The notes beneath the pieces are model-generated. The model ran no database searches and was not told the DNA's origin. It worked only from the letters and a program-made list of their open reading frames with translations. From positions 1-64,000 of the forward strand of contig JAGYKR010000007.1 of assembly GCA_018401375.1 (NCBI GenBank): 64,000 nucleotides of DNA, given 5' to 3'. A program made the position numbers and the translations under genes. Positions 28,833 to 36,664 of the stretch are shown here, one piece after another; position 1 is the stretch's first letter, and every line of letters starts with the position of its first letter. This DNA is from Ilumatobacteraceae bacterium. GTDB lineage: Bacteria; Actinomycetota; Acidimicrobiia; Acidimicrobiales; Ilumatobacteraceae.

Positions 28833-30143
28833 TCAGAACCCGAGCCGATCGGAGATCACCGACAACAACTCGGTAATCGGCACCCGGATCTGCTCGGTGG
28901 TGTCTCGATCGCGAATCGTGACTGCCTGATCTTCGAGCGAGTCAAAGTCCACCGTGACGCACAGCGGGGTCCCGATCTCGTCTTGACGGCGATACCGACG
29001 GCCGATCGCCTGTGTCTCGTCATAGTCCACCATGTAACGATCAGCGAGCATGGCCCGCACCTCGCGAGCGAGCGGGGTCAAGGTGTCTTTCTTGGACAAT
29101 GGCAAGACCGCCACCTTGTAGGGGGCGAGGCGAGGGTGCAGCTTCAAGAGCGTCCGTGGCTCATCGTTCACCACATCCTCGTGATACGCCGCCAACAAAA
29201 ACGCTGCCATCGTCCGTGTGGCTCCGGCAGCCGGTTCGATCACATGGGGGCGGTAACGCTGATCGGTGGCCTGATCGAAGTATTCGAGTTTCTCCCCCGA
29301 ATGCGTCGAGTGCTGGGTGAGATCAAAGTCGCCCCGATTGGCGATGCCTTCGAGTTCGTCCCATCCCCACGGAAACATGAACTCAACGTCAGCGGTCCCA
29401 CTTGAATAATGGGACAGCTCGTCCTCATCGTGAGCCCGCAAACGCAACATCTCGGCCGGGATCCCGTGGCGGACGTACCAGTCGAGACGCTCAGCACACC
29501 AGTACTCGTACCACTGGGGTGCCTCCTCGGGAGGCACGAAGAACTCGAGTTCCATCTGCTCAAACTCACGGGTCCGAAAGATCCAGTTTTGTGGGGTGAT
29601 CTCGTTACGAAAACTCTTGCCCACCTGTGCGATACCAAAAGGCGGCTTTTTGCGACTGGTCTGCAGCACGGACGCGAAGTTCGTGAACATCCCCTGGGCG
29701 GTCTCTGGACGCAGGTAGGCCACGGCACCGGAATCCTCCACCGGGCCGGCATGAGTCTTAAACATCAAATTAAATTGCCGGGCCTCAGTGAACGCACCCC
29801 GGCTCCCACAACTCGGGCACTGCTCAGGATCATCGAGTTTGTCCAAACGAAACCGCTGCTTGCACGAGGTGCAGTCCACGAGCGGATCAGTGAAGTTAGC
29901 GAGATGGCCGGAGGCCTCCCAGACCTGAGGCGGCCCAAGGATCGCAGCGTCGATCAACACGACATCTTCGCGCTGTTGGACCATGGCGCGCACCCAGGCT
30001 TCTTTGACGTTGCGCAGCAGCAATGATCCCAGCGGGCCGTAATCATAAGTGGAACGAAAACCGCCATAAATCTCGGCGGACGGATACACGAACCCCCGGC
30101 GTTTGCAGAGGTTGACGATCTGTTCCAGTTCCGTGGCGGCCAT
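28833..30143 (-). CDS. glyS: Glycyl-tRNA synthetase (class II, dimeric type)
   Basis: Charges tRNA-Gly. It has 436 residues. N-terminal LCKRRGFVYPSAEIYGG and TYDYGPLG; a zinc module (CTSCKQRF ... CPSCGSRG); motif 2 in GKSFRNEITPQNWIFRTREFEQMELEFF (quoted as FRNEITPQ and REFEQMELEFF); anticodon-binding domain from VAVLPLSKKD. The ATG at 30143 is chosen because it gives the standard N-terminus. The earlier in-frame ATG lies in recO. TAACCT is 8 bases upstream. Confidence 0.95.
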   Translation of the reverse strand: MAATELEQIVNLCKRRGFVYPSAEIYGGFRSTYDYGPLGSLLLRNVKEAWVRAMVQQREDVVLIDAAILGPPQVWEASGHLANFTDPLVDCTSCKQRFRLDKLDDPEQCPSCGSRGAFTEARQFNLMFKTHAGPVEDSGAVAYLRPETAQGMFTNFASVLQTSRKKPPFGIAQVGKSFRNEITPQNWIFRTREFEQMELEFFVPPEEAPQWYEYWCAERLDWYVRHGIPAEMLRLRAHDEDELSHYSSGTADVEFMFPWGWDELEGIANRGDFDLTQHSTHSGEKLEYFDQATDQRYRPHVIEPAAGATRTMAAFLLAAYHEDVVNDEPRTLLKLHPRLAPYKVAVLPLSKKDTLTPLAREVRAMLADRYMVDYDETQAIGRRYRRQDEIGTPLCVTVDFDSLEDQAVTIRDRDTTEQIRVPITELLSVISDRLGF

Positions 30144-30162
30144 ATTTCCTAAGGTTAGGGCC

Positions 30163-30897
30163 TCAGGTCCCGTGCACCTCAAACATCGCTACCGCCCGCA
30201 GACGCCGCTCCACATGGTGCTCCAAAGATCGGGTGGCGAGCGCCGCAACCTCATGGGTCAACGGTGATTCCTCACGACTCAACGCTTCCCGCAGGCGACC
30301 TCCGAGGATCTCCTCCATCACCGTGATCGCTCCCTGGCTGATCCCCACCCCCGACCTACAGGCCCGACACACCGTGCCACCCTCATTGGTGTCAAAGGCC
30401 ACGAGGCTCACCTCGGTACCTGATTCACCGCAGTGCACGCAGGCGTCAAGTACGGGGCTCAGACCCGCCGCTGCCAACAACTTCCAATAGAACGCCGGAA
30501 TGGTCAACGCCGAGGGCTGTTCGGCAATGGACCGCAACACCCCAACCAGCATCTTGTACAAACGGGGATCCGGCTCGCCTTCGATGGACAACTGGTCCAC
30601 AGCCTCCACCGCTGCCATCCCGAGCGTGGCCCGATCCAAACTGGACAACATCGGGGTCAAAGGTTCCACCGATTCGGCTTGGCTGACAATGTCGAGTTCG
30701 CGACCGCGGTATAACAGCACGCGCACATGACTCATCGGTTCGAGACGCGCACCGAACTTTGATTTGGTCTTGCGCACCCCCTTGGCTACAGCGCGCACCT
30801 TGCCGTTTGCTTCGGTGTGGAGGACCACGATGCGATCGGCTTCACGGAGTTTGTAGGTACGCAGCACTACGCCGACGTCCCGGTACAACTCACTCAT
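30163..30897 (-). CDS. recO: DNA repair protein RecO
   Basis: Recombination mediator that displaces SSB and helps load RecA. It has 244 residues. N-terminal OB fold (VVLRTYKLREADRIVVLHTE, in part VVLRTYKLREADR) and KGVRKTKSKFGARLEP. The C-terminal half has a four-Cys zinc finger (CVHC ... CRAC). The start codon lies in the last of three copies of a 17-base repeat that spans the junction with the upstream cis-prenyltransferase homologue. There is no Shine-Dalgarno sequence, so translation probably depends on coupling. Confidence 0.93.
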   Translation of the reverse strand: MSELYRDVGVVLRTYKLREADRIVVLHTEANGKVRAVAKGVRKTKSKFGARLEPMSHVRVLLYRGRELDIVSQAESVEPLTPMLSSLDRATLGMAAVEAVDQLSIEGEPDPRLYKMLVGVLRSIAEQPSALTIPAFYWKLLAAAGLSPVLDACVHCGESGTEVSLVAFDTNEGGTVCRACRSGVGISQGAITVMEEILGGRLREALSREESPLTHEVAALATRSLEHHVERRLRAVAMFEVHGT

Positions 30898-30933
30898 CGG
30901 TACGACTCATTCATCGGTACGACTCATTCATCG
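30883..30933. repeat. Threefold 17-base repeat across a gene junction
   Basis: GTACGACTCATTCATCG at 30900 and 30917 is exact, and the copy at 30883 matches 15 of 17. On the minus strand the first copy contains the stop of the cis-prenyltransferase homologue and the last contains the recO start (ATGAGTGAGTTGTAC). The intermediate copies create extra ATGAATGAG stop/start signals. Confidence 0.8.
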
Positions 30934-31532
30934 AGGCCGCCGAAACGGCGACGACGAGCACCAAAGTCGGAGATCGCTGCCATCACATGGGAGAGTTCAA
31001 GCTGATCCCACCGCAAGGGAGTAAATACCAACTCGGCGTAGGCGAGCTCCCAGACCAGCGAGGGGGGCAGTTGGGTGTCAGGTCCGAGGATCAGCACGGC
31101 GTCGGGCTCGCAATCGGCCGGATCGTAAAGGGCCGAGGCCACCGTGGTTTCGTTGATTTCAATCGCGGGATCCAAACCGGCCATCGCATCGACGAATCGC
31201 CCACGGCCGTCAGCGCAAGGGTCCACGATCACCGTGCAGATCTGCCCGTTAGGACCCTGAACCTGCTGGGTCCAGCGTTCTAAGGACACGTCCTCGGCAC
31301 CGAGTTCGTAGGCCCGCAGCGTGAGCCACGATCCGCCCAACGAGGCCACTCCGGCCCCGAGCTCTTGGACCCTGGATTGCCAGCGCTCCTCGCTCAAGTC
31401 ACGCCAATCGGCGAAGGTCCCACCGACCACCATCATGTGCCGGAGAGCCGAGACCTCATAACGAGCGGCCACGGCGAGGTCACCGAATGCTTCATCCGAA
31501 GGCAGGACATCAGATGGGCGGAACTCAGACAT
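30924..31532 (-). CDS. Degenerate cis-prenyltransferase homologue (UppS-like partner subunit)
   Basis: 202 residues. The C-terminal third aligns without gaps to UppS: DAVLILG matches DLMIRTS, VWELAYAELVF matches LWQSAGAKIHF, and the end RRRRFGG matches the RRxRRFG of normal UppS. Near the N-terminus HMMVVGGTFADW (32-43) aligns with HVAIIMDGNGRW of the neighbouring UppS, but the catalytic Asp is Gly38 and the phosphate loop is lost. The substrate-binding Arg-x5-Arg-x-Ser is replaced by Ile148, Gln154 and Pro156. It therefore cannot be an active transferase alone. It keeps Glu167 of AYAE and the RxG motif (196-198). It sits where other Actinobacteria have uppS, next to recO. A GTG one codon upstream (31535) is also possible. 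Confidence 0.75.
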   Translation of the reverse strand: MSEFRPSDVLPSDEAFGDLAVAARYEVSALRHMMVVGGTFADWRDLSEERWQSRVQELGAGVASLGGSWLTLRAYELGAEDVSLERWTQQVQGPNGQICTVIVDPCADGRGRFVDAMAGLDPAIEINETTVASALYDPADCEPDAVLILGPDTQLPPSLVWELAYAELVFTPLRWDQLELSHVMAAISDFGARRRRFGGLDE

Positions 31533-31563
31533 CACCGTCTCATTCTCCCACGTCCCCGGTGGG

Positions 31564-31569
31564 TATCGT
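31564..31569 (+). promoter_or_regulatory. Putative -10 hexamer of uppS
   Basis: TATCGT with 8 bases to the GTG start at 31578, in the 45-base gap between the divergent cis-prenyltransferase genes. No ribosome binding site is seen, so a leaderless message is likely. Confidence 0.4.
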
Positions 31570-31577
31570 GAGCATCA

Positions 31578-32270
31578 GTGTCCACCTCGTCCCCAATCGA
31601 TCGTCAGGCCCGGCGTGCGCCGCATGTGGCAATCATCATGGACGGCAACGGACGATGGGCGGCACGGCGCGGCCTGCCCCGAACCGAAGGCCATACCGAG
31701 GGTGAAGAAAACCTGGCCCGGGTGGTGCGTGCCGCCGTGACCCGTGACATTGGGTGGTTGACGGTGTTCGGGTTCTCCACGGAGAACTGGGTCCGGCCCC
31801 GCGCCGAGGTCCGGCACATCCTCGGCCTTCACGAGAAGCTGTTCAGCCGGATCGCCGAGCTGAACGAAAACAACGTGCGGATCCGCTGGATTGGACGACC
31901 ATTTGATTCTCCGGAGGCCCGGACCCCGAAGTACGTGCAGCGGGCAATCCGCCGTGCCCTTCACGAGACCGAGTCAAATACCGGGATGGTGCTCACCGTG
32001 GCTTTCGATTACGGCGGGCGAGCCGAGCTCATGGCTGCGGTGCGTGGGACCCGCCGGGCCGGATCAGCAATCACCGCTGCGGCCATCGATCAGCATCTGT
32101 ATCTGCCTGACCTGCCCCCGGTGGATCTGATGATCCGCACCAGCGGTGAACATCGGGTGTCAAACTTTCTGCTCTGGCAATCCGCCGGTGCCAAAATCCA
32201 TTTCACCGACACTCCGTGGCCCGACTTTGATGCCACCGAACTTGACGCTGCGCTGGCATTGCTCGCATGA
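31578..32270 (+). CDS. uppS: Undecaprenyl diphosphate synthase (catalytic subunit, lacks C-terminal RxG)
   Basis: A cis-prenyltransferase that builds the lipid carrier for cell wall synthesis by adding isopentenyl units. It has 230 residues from a GTG start. Catalytic Asp22 lies in IIMDGNGRWAARRG, FGFSTENWVRP follows at 64-74, AFDYGGRAEL at 142-151 and RTSGEHRVSNFLLW with Arg187, Arg193, Ser195 for pyrophosphate binding. Two oddities: the usual AYAE reads AGAK (Lys206), and the protein stops at LDAALALLA, about 15-20 residues short, without RxRRFG. The other two frames after this point do not encode that motif, and the stop overlaps the dinG ATG, so the truncation looks real. Confidence 0.92.
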   Translation: MSTSSPIDRQARRAPHVAIIMDGNGRWAARRGLPRTEGHTEGEENLARVVRAAVTRDIGWLTVFGFSTENWVRPRAEVRHILGLHEKLFSRIAELNENNVRIRWIGRPFDSPEARTPKYVQRAIRRALHETESNTGMVLTVAFDYGGRAELMAAVRGTRRAGSAITAAAIDQHLYLPDLPPVDLMIRTSGEHRVSNFLLWQSAGAKIHFTDTPWPDFDATELDAALALLA

Positions 32271-34228
32271 GCGACCCTGAAATCAGCCCGGCGCCAGTCA
32301 CGGAGACGAACAACGTCGCCGCTTCAGCGCTACTCGAGGCTGTGACCCTTGGGCTACCCGCCGGAGAGGATCGTCCCGGGCAACGCCAGATGGCTGCAGC
32401 GATCGCTACTGCGATTTCCTCGGAGCGACATCTTGTGGTGGCCGCCGGCACCGGAACGGGTAAGACCTTGGCGTATCTGGTCCCAGTGATCGAGGCGGGG
32501 GTCACCACGGTGGTGGTGACAGCCACGATGGCGCTCCAAGACCAACTCGCCGGTAAGGACCTTCCGGCGGTGGCGGCAACCTACGCCGAGATGGGCGGTG
32601 GGGATCTGGATTATGCGGTACTCAAAGGTCGCAGCAACTACATCTGTCAGCAACGCATCGCTGAACTCTCCGAATCAGCAGCACCAGCAGCCAAGACTGC
32701 TGCCGCACAAAGCCTCGATCTGCAACTGAATGCTCCACTCGGCCCGGTAGCTACCGCCGAGGTGCATCGGCTGACCGAATGGGCTCAAAGTTCCCTGACC
32801 GGCGAATTGGCCGAGTTGGATTGGAGTCCCTCCGATCAGGTGTGGCGGGCAGTCAGCGTCGGCAGCGATGAATGTCCGGGGGCCGAACGCTGCCCCAAAG
32901 GTGAGATCTGCTTCGCCGAGCGGGCCCGGCACCGGGCCTCCGCCTCCGACATCATCGTGGTCAATACTCATCTCTACGGGATGCACATCAGGAGTGGAGG
33001 GGCGTTGTTGCCGCCCCATGAGGTGGTGATTTTTGATGAGGCCCATGTGCTCGAAGATGTCATCAGCGACACCATCGGGGTAGACCTTGCACCGGGCCGA
33101 TTCCTCGCATTAGCCGGGGTGGTCGGGACGGTCCTCGCCGATCAGGTGTTGATAAAACGGCTGACCGATTCGGCCGACACCTTGAAGTTCGCGTTTGGTG
33201 AACTGGCCGGGCAACGCCTGACCTCTGGCCTACCCGACTCCATCCGTGACCCTTTGGCTGAAACCCGTGTCCTGCTCGGTCGGATCTCAGAAGTCTTGAT
33301 CAGTCTCGCCCCCGGTGTTGAGGCGATCGCCCAAAAGTTGTTGCGTGCCCAGACCATGCTCGCCCGGATCGTGGAATCAGTAGACATCGCTCTCGGAAAT
33401 CTCAACGGGTCGGTGGCGTTCATCTCAGGACGCCCCGACTCCCCCCGGCTTGAGATCGCACCCCTCGACGTAGGGCCAGCTCTCGCGGAGCAGGTGTGGG
33501 GCCAGCGCACCGCCATTTTGACCAGCGCCACCATCCCCGCAGCTCTGGAGCGGCGCCTCGGACTCCCCCCTGACTCCACCGATGCCCTGCAGGTGGACAG
33601 CCCCTTTGATTATCCGAATAACTCGTTGTTGTACTGCGCACTGCATCTGCCCGATCCCCGCGATCCGGGCTACCGGGCCGGAGTGCAAGCCGAACTGATT
33701 GAACTGATCACCGCCGCCGGGGGGCGCACCCTCGCATTGTTCACAAGTTGGGCGGCGATGACCGAGGCGGCTGATGCGGTGCGCACCAAGATCCCTTTTA
33801 AGGTGCTCACCCAACGCGATCTCCCCAAGCCGGCCTTAATCACCGAGTTCATGGCCGATGAATCCACCTGTTTGTTTGCGACCGCCGGATTTTTCCAAGG
33901 GGTGGACATCCCGGGCCGTTCGCTATCGCTCGTGACCATTGATCGTCTGCCCTTCCCGCGTCCTGATGACCCACTGCTGTCGGCACGACGCGATCTGCTC
34001 GGCCCGGCAGCATTTGCCCAGATTGATCTCCCCCGGGCTTCAATGATGTTGGCTCAGGCCGCTGGACGCCTGATCCGCACCGCACACGACAAAGGGGTCG
34101 TGGCGGTGTTTGACAAACGACTCGGTACCGCTCGCTATCGCTGGGAGATCATCTCTGCGCTTCCACCGATGCGACGCACTCGGGAGCGGTCAGACGCGGT
34201 TGACTTCCTTCGTCTCATCACCGAGTAA
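32267..34228 (+). CDS. dinG: DinG-family Fe-S helicase
   Basis: ATP-dependent 5'-3' DNA helicase of the XPD/DinG superfamily 2 group, 653 residues. Walker A AAGTGTGKTLAYLVP, VVTATMALQDQLAGKDLP, the iron-sulphur Cys cluster (CPGAERCPKGEICF plus an earlier YICQQR Cys), DEAH box (IFDEAHVLED), then FATAGFFQGVDIPGRSL and QAAGRLIRT in the second RecA-like domain. The start is coupled to uppS (ATGA). Confidence 0.9.
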   Translation: MSDPEISPAPVTETNNVAASALLEAVTLGLPAGEDRPGQRQMAAAIATAISSERHLVVAAGTGTGKTLAYLVPVIEAGVTTVVVTATMALQDQLAGKDLPAVAATYAEMGGGDLDYAVLKGRSNYICQQRIAELSESAAPAAKTAAAQSLDLQLNAPLGPVATAEVHRLTEWAQSSLTGELAELDWSPSDQVWRAVSVGSDECPGAERCPKGEICFAERARHRASASDIIVVNTHLYGMHIRSGGALLPPHEVVIFDEAHVLEDVISDTIGVDLAPGRFLALAGVVGTVLADQVLIKRLTDSADTLKFAFGELAGQRLTSGLPDSIRDPLAETRVLLGRISEVLISLAPGVEAIAQKLLRAQTMLARIVESVDIALGNLNGSVAFISGRPDSPRLEIAPLDVGPALAEQVWGQRTAILTSATIPAALERRLGLPPDSTDALQVDSPFDYPNNSLLYCALHLPDPRDPGYRAGVQAELIELITAAGGRTLALFTSWAAMTEAADAVRTKIPFKVLTQRDLPKPALITEFMADESTCLFATAGFFQGVDIPGRSLSLVTIDRLPFPRPDDPLLSARRDLLGPAAFAQIDLPRASMMLAQAAGRLIRTAHDKGVVAVFDKRLGTARYRWEIISALPPMRRTRERSDAVDFLRLITE

Positions 34229-34233
34229 ACGAC

Positions 34234-34239
34234 TACCGT
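34234..34239 (+). promoter_or_regulatory. Putative -10 hexamer of the enoyl-CoA hydratase operon
   Basis: TACCGT with 7 bases to the ATG at 34247, directly after the dinG stop. It marks a likely promoter for the 34.2-41.7 kb catabolic genes. Confidence 0.4.
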
Positions 34240-34246
34240 CGCTGTG

Positions 34247-35029
34247 ATGTCGAGTCCAGACACACAGCAGGCCTCCCGAGTTGTTCATTATGAGATCACC
34301 GATGGGGTGGCCACGATCACCCTCGACTCTCAAGCGAACCGCAATGCGCTATCGCGCCAACTCCTCAGCGAACTGCACGCCGCCCTTGACGCCGCCGAAA
34401 CCGCTGACGCCCGAGCAATCGTGCTGACCCATCGCGGCCCAGCTTTTTGTGCAGGAGCGGACCTCAGCGAACGCCGGGAAGGCCCACCTGATTCCTCCCC
34501 CTTCGTGTCGGTGCTCGAACGGCTGATGGACACGCCGCGACCCACCATCGCCAAGGTGGATGGCGCAGCCCGCGCCGGCGGTATCGGGCTCATGGCCGCC
34601 TGCGATCTTGTGGTCATCGCTCCTACAGTCAACTTTGCGTTGACTGAGGTCCGCATCGGTGTGGCGGCTGCGATCATCTCCGTGCCGATCCTGCGTCGGG
34701 TCCCACCCGGACGAATCGCTGCAGCGATGCTGACAGGGGAACCTTTCGACGCCCGCTACGCACTCGAGATCGGTCTCGTCACCCATGTGGCCGAGGACAC
34801 CGACCTCGTGGTCGGCCAACTGTGCGCCGGGGTCAAGGCCGGAGCACCCGGGGCGGTAGCAGAGACCAAAAAGATGATGCAGATCGTCCCCAGTCTTGAT
34901 CGTGACCAAGCGTTCGCGCAGATGCGAGCGCTGTCGGATCGATTGTTCCAAGGCCCCGACGCCCAAGAGGGCATGGCCGCATTTAAAGAAAAACGTACGC
35001 CGCGCTGGGCGCAGACAGGAAACGAGTAA
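34247..35029 (+). CDS. Enoyl-CoA hydratase/isomerase family protein
   Basis: A 260-residue crotonase. GVATITLDSQANRNALS, GPAFCAGADLSE (first oxyanion-hole segment) and KVDGAARAGGIGLMAACDLVV (in part ARAGGIGLMAACD; second oxyanion hole) are clear. The helix that normally carries the two hydratase Glu residues reads LTEVRIGVAAAIISVPI; one Glu is in the usual EVRIG but the second region is atypical. In context it may act as a methylglutaconyl-CoA-like hydratase with the carboxylase downstream (inference). The GTG three bases earlier is an alternative start. Confidence 0.85.
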   Translation: MSSPDTQQASRVVHYEITDGVATITLDSQANRNALSRQLLSELHAALDAAETADARAIVLTHRGPAFCAGADLSERREGPPDSSPFVSVLERLMDTPRPTIAKVDGAARAGGIGLMAACDLVVIAPTVNFALTEVRIGVAAAIISVPILRRVPPGRIAAAMLTGEPFDARYALEIGLVTHVAEDTDLVVGQLCAGVKAGAPGAVAETKKMMQIVPSLDRDQAFAQMRALSDRLFQGPDAQEGMAAFKEKRTPRWAQTGNE

Positions 35030-35032
35030 GCG

Positions 35033-36637
35033 ATGCCCATCCTCAGTGATCAGATCGATCCGCGCTCAGCGGCCTACCAAGCTAACGCTGCGCACATGCT
35101 GGAGTTATTGGCCGAACACGATCGTCAACTCGCCATCGCCAACGCCGGTGGTGGCGAAAAGTATGTGGCCCGTCATCGTCAACGCGGCAAGTTACTGATC
35201 CGCGAACGCATCCAACTGCTGATCGATCCGGATTCGGCCTTCCTTGAACTCTCCCCGCTTGCGGCCTGGGGTACGGACTTCCCGGTGGGTGCCGGCACGG
35301 TCACCGGGATCGGTGTGATCGAAGGCGTGGAATGCATGATTACCGGCAATGATTCCACGGTGCGCGGTGGCACCAGCGGGCTCGCCGGTGTTCGCAAATC
35401 TCTTCGGGCACTCGAGATCGCGATCGAGAATCGTTTGCCGTTTATCTCGCTCACTGAGTCAGGCGGGGCCGACCTGCCACACCAGAGCGACATTTTTATC
35501 CCGGGCGGCAAAACCTTCCATGACATCACCACCTTGTCGGCCATGGGTGTACCCACCATGTCGATCGTGTTCGGATCCTCCACCGCCGGTGGGGCGTATC
35601 AGCCGGGGATGAGCGATTACGTGGTGATGATCGACAAACGATCCAAGGTGTTCCTCGGTGGGCCACCGCTCGTCAAAATGGCTACCGGAGAAGAAAGCGA
35701 CGATGAGAGCCTCGGCGGGGCCGAGATGCACGCCAGGGTCAGCGGTCTTGCCGACTATTTCGCCACCGACGAGTTTGATGCGATCCGAATCGGTCGCCAG
35801 ATCATGCGCCGGATCAACCATCGCAAACTCGGTCCCGGCCCGCGCGGTGCTGGCCGTGCCCCGCACTACAGCCCTGAGCAGTTGCTCGGAATCCCCTCCG
35901 CTGACCTCAAGGTGCCGTTCGATCCTCGAGATGTGATCGCTCGCATCGTCGATGAGAGCGATTTTGATGAGTTCAAGCCGCTGTATGGCTCCTCGCTGGT
36001 GACCGGCTACGCCGAAATCCACGGCTACAACGTGGGCATCTTGGCGAACCACCGTGGGGTGCTCTTTAACGAGGAATCCCAAAAGGCCGCTCAGTTCATC
36101 CAGCTCGCGAACCAGACCGACACCCCTTTGGTGTTCTTACAAAACACCACCGGCTACATGGTGGGTAAACAGTACGAGCAGCGCGGGATCGTCAAAGACG
36201 GATCGAAGATGATCAACGCGGTCTCCAACTCCTCTGTTCCGCATCTCACGATCAACATGGGCGCGTCATACGGCGCCGGTAACTACGGCATGTGTGGACG
36301 CCCGTTTGGGCCACGGCTGCTATTCACCTGGCCGCATGCCAAGACTGCGGTGATGGGCCCTCAACAACTCGCCGGCGTGTTGTCCATCGTGGCTCGTCAG
36401 TCTGCCGAGTCCATGGGGCGGCCCTTTGATGAAGAGGCCGATGCCCAGATGCGCGCCGCCGTGGAAGCACAGATTGAGCGTGAATCACTCGCCCCATTTA
36501 TGACGGGCAAACTGTATGACGACGGGATCATTGATCCCCGAGATACCCGCACCGTGCTCGGAATCGCGTTGTCGGTAGTCCATAACAATGTGATTCGGGG
36601 CCGTCACGGTGACGGCTTCGGAGTCTTCCGAATGTGA
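35033..36637 (+). CDS. Acyl-CoA carboxylase carboxyltransferase subunit (methylcrotonyl/geranyl-CoA type)
   Basis: A 534-residue biotin-dependent carboxyltransferase. N-terminal carboxyltransferase half: RHRQRGKLLIRERI, PFISLTESGGADLPHQ, GSSTAGGAYQPGMSDY, VFLGGPPLVKMATGEE. C-terminal half: FLQNTTGYMVGKQYE, NMGASYGAGNYGMCGRPFGPR and the AVMGPQQLAGVL block, which is typical of beta subunits of methylcrotonyl-CoA and geranyl-CoA carboxylases rather than propionyl-CoA carboxylase. It lies 3 bases after the hydratase and is paired with the biotin carboxylase at 37982. Confidence 0.9.
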   Translation: MPILSDQIDPRSAAYQANAAHMLELLAEHDRQLAIANAGGGEKYVARHRQRGKLLIRERIQLLIDPDSAFLELSPLAAWGTDFPVGAGTVTGIGVIEGVECMITGNDSTVRGGTSGLAGVRKSLRALEIAIENRLPFISLTESGGADLPHQSDIFIPGGKTFHDITTLSAMGVPTMSIVFGSSTAGGAYQPGMSDYVVMIDKRSKVFLGGPPLVKMATGEESDDESLGGAEMHARVSGLADYFATDEFDAIRIGRQIMRRINHRKLGPGPRGAGRAPHYSPEQLLGIPSADLKVPFDPRDVIARIVDESDFDEFKPLYGSSLVTGYAEIHGYNVGILANHRGVLFNEESQKAAQFIQLANQTDTPLVFLQNTTGYMVGKQYEQRGIVKDGSKMINAVSNSSVPHLTINMGASYGAGNYGMCGRPFGPRLLFTWPHAKTAVMGPQQLAGVLSIVARQSAESMGRPFDEEADAQMRAAVEAQIERESLAPFMTGKLYDDGIIDPRDTRTVLGIALSVVHNNVIRGRHGDGFGVFRM

Positions 36638-36664
36638 GATCTCATCCGATGAAGGGGGCGCAGT

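Noticed and set aside
32230-32300. UppS truncation caused by a sequencing frameshift
   Set aside because: Neither of the other two frames downstream encodes RRxRRFG, and the stop forms an ATGA overlap with the dinG start, as is usual for coupled genes here.
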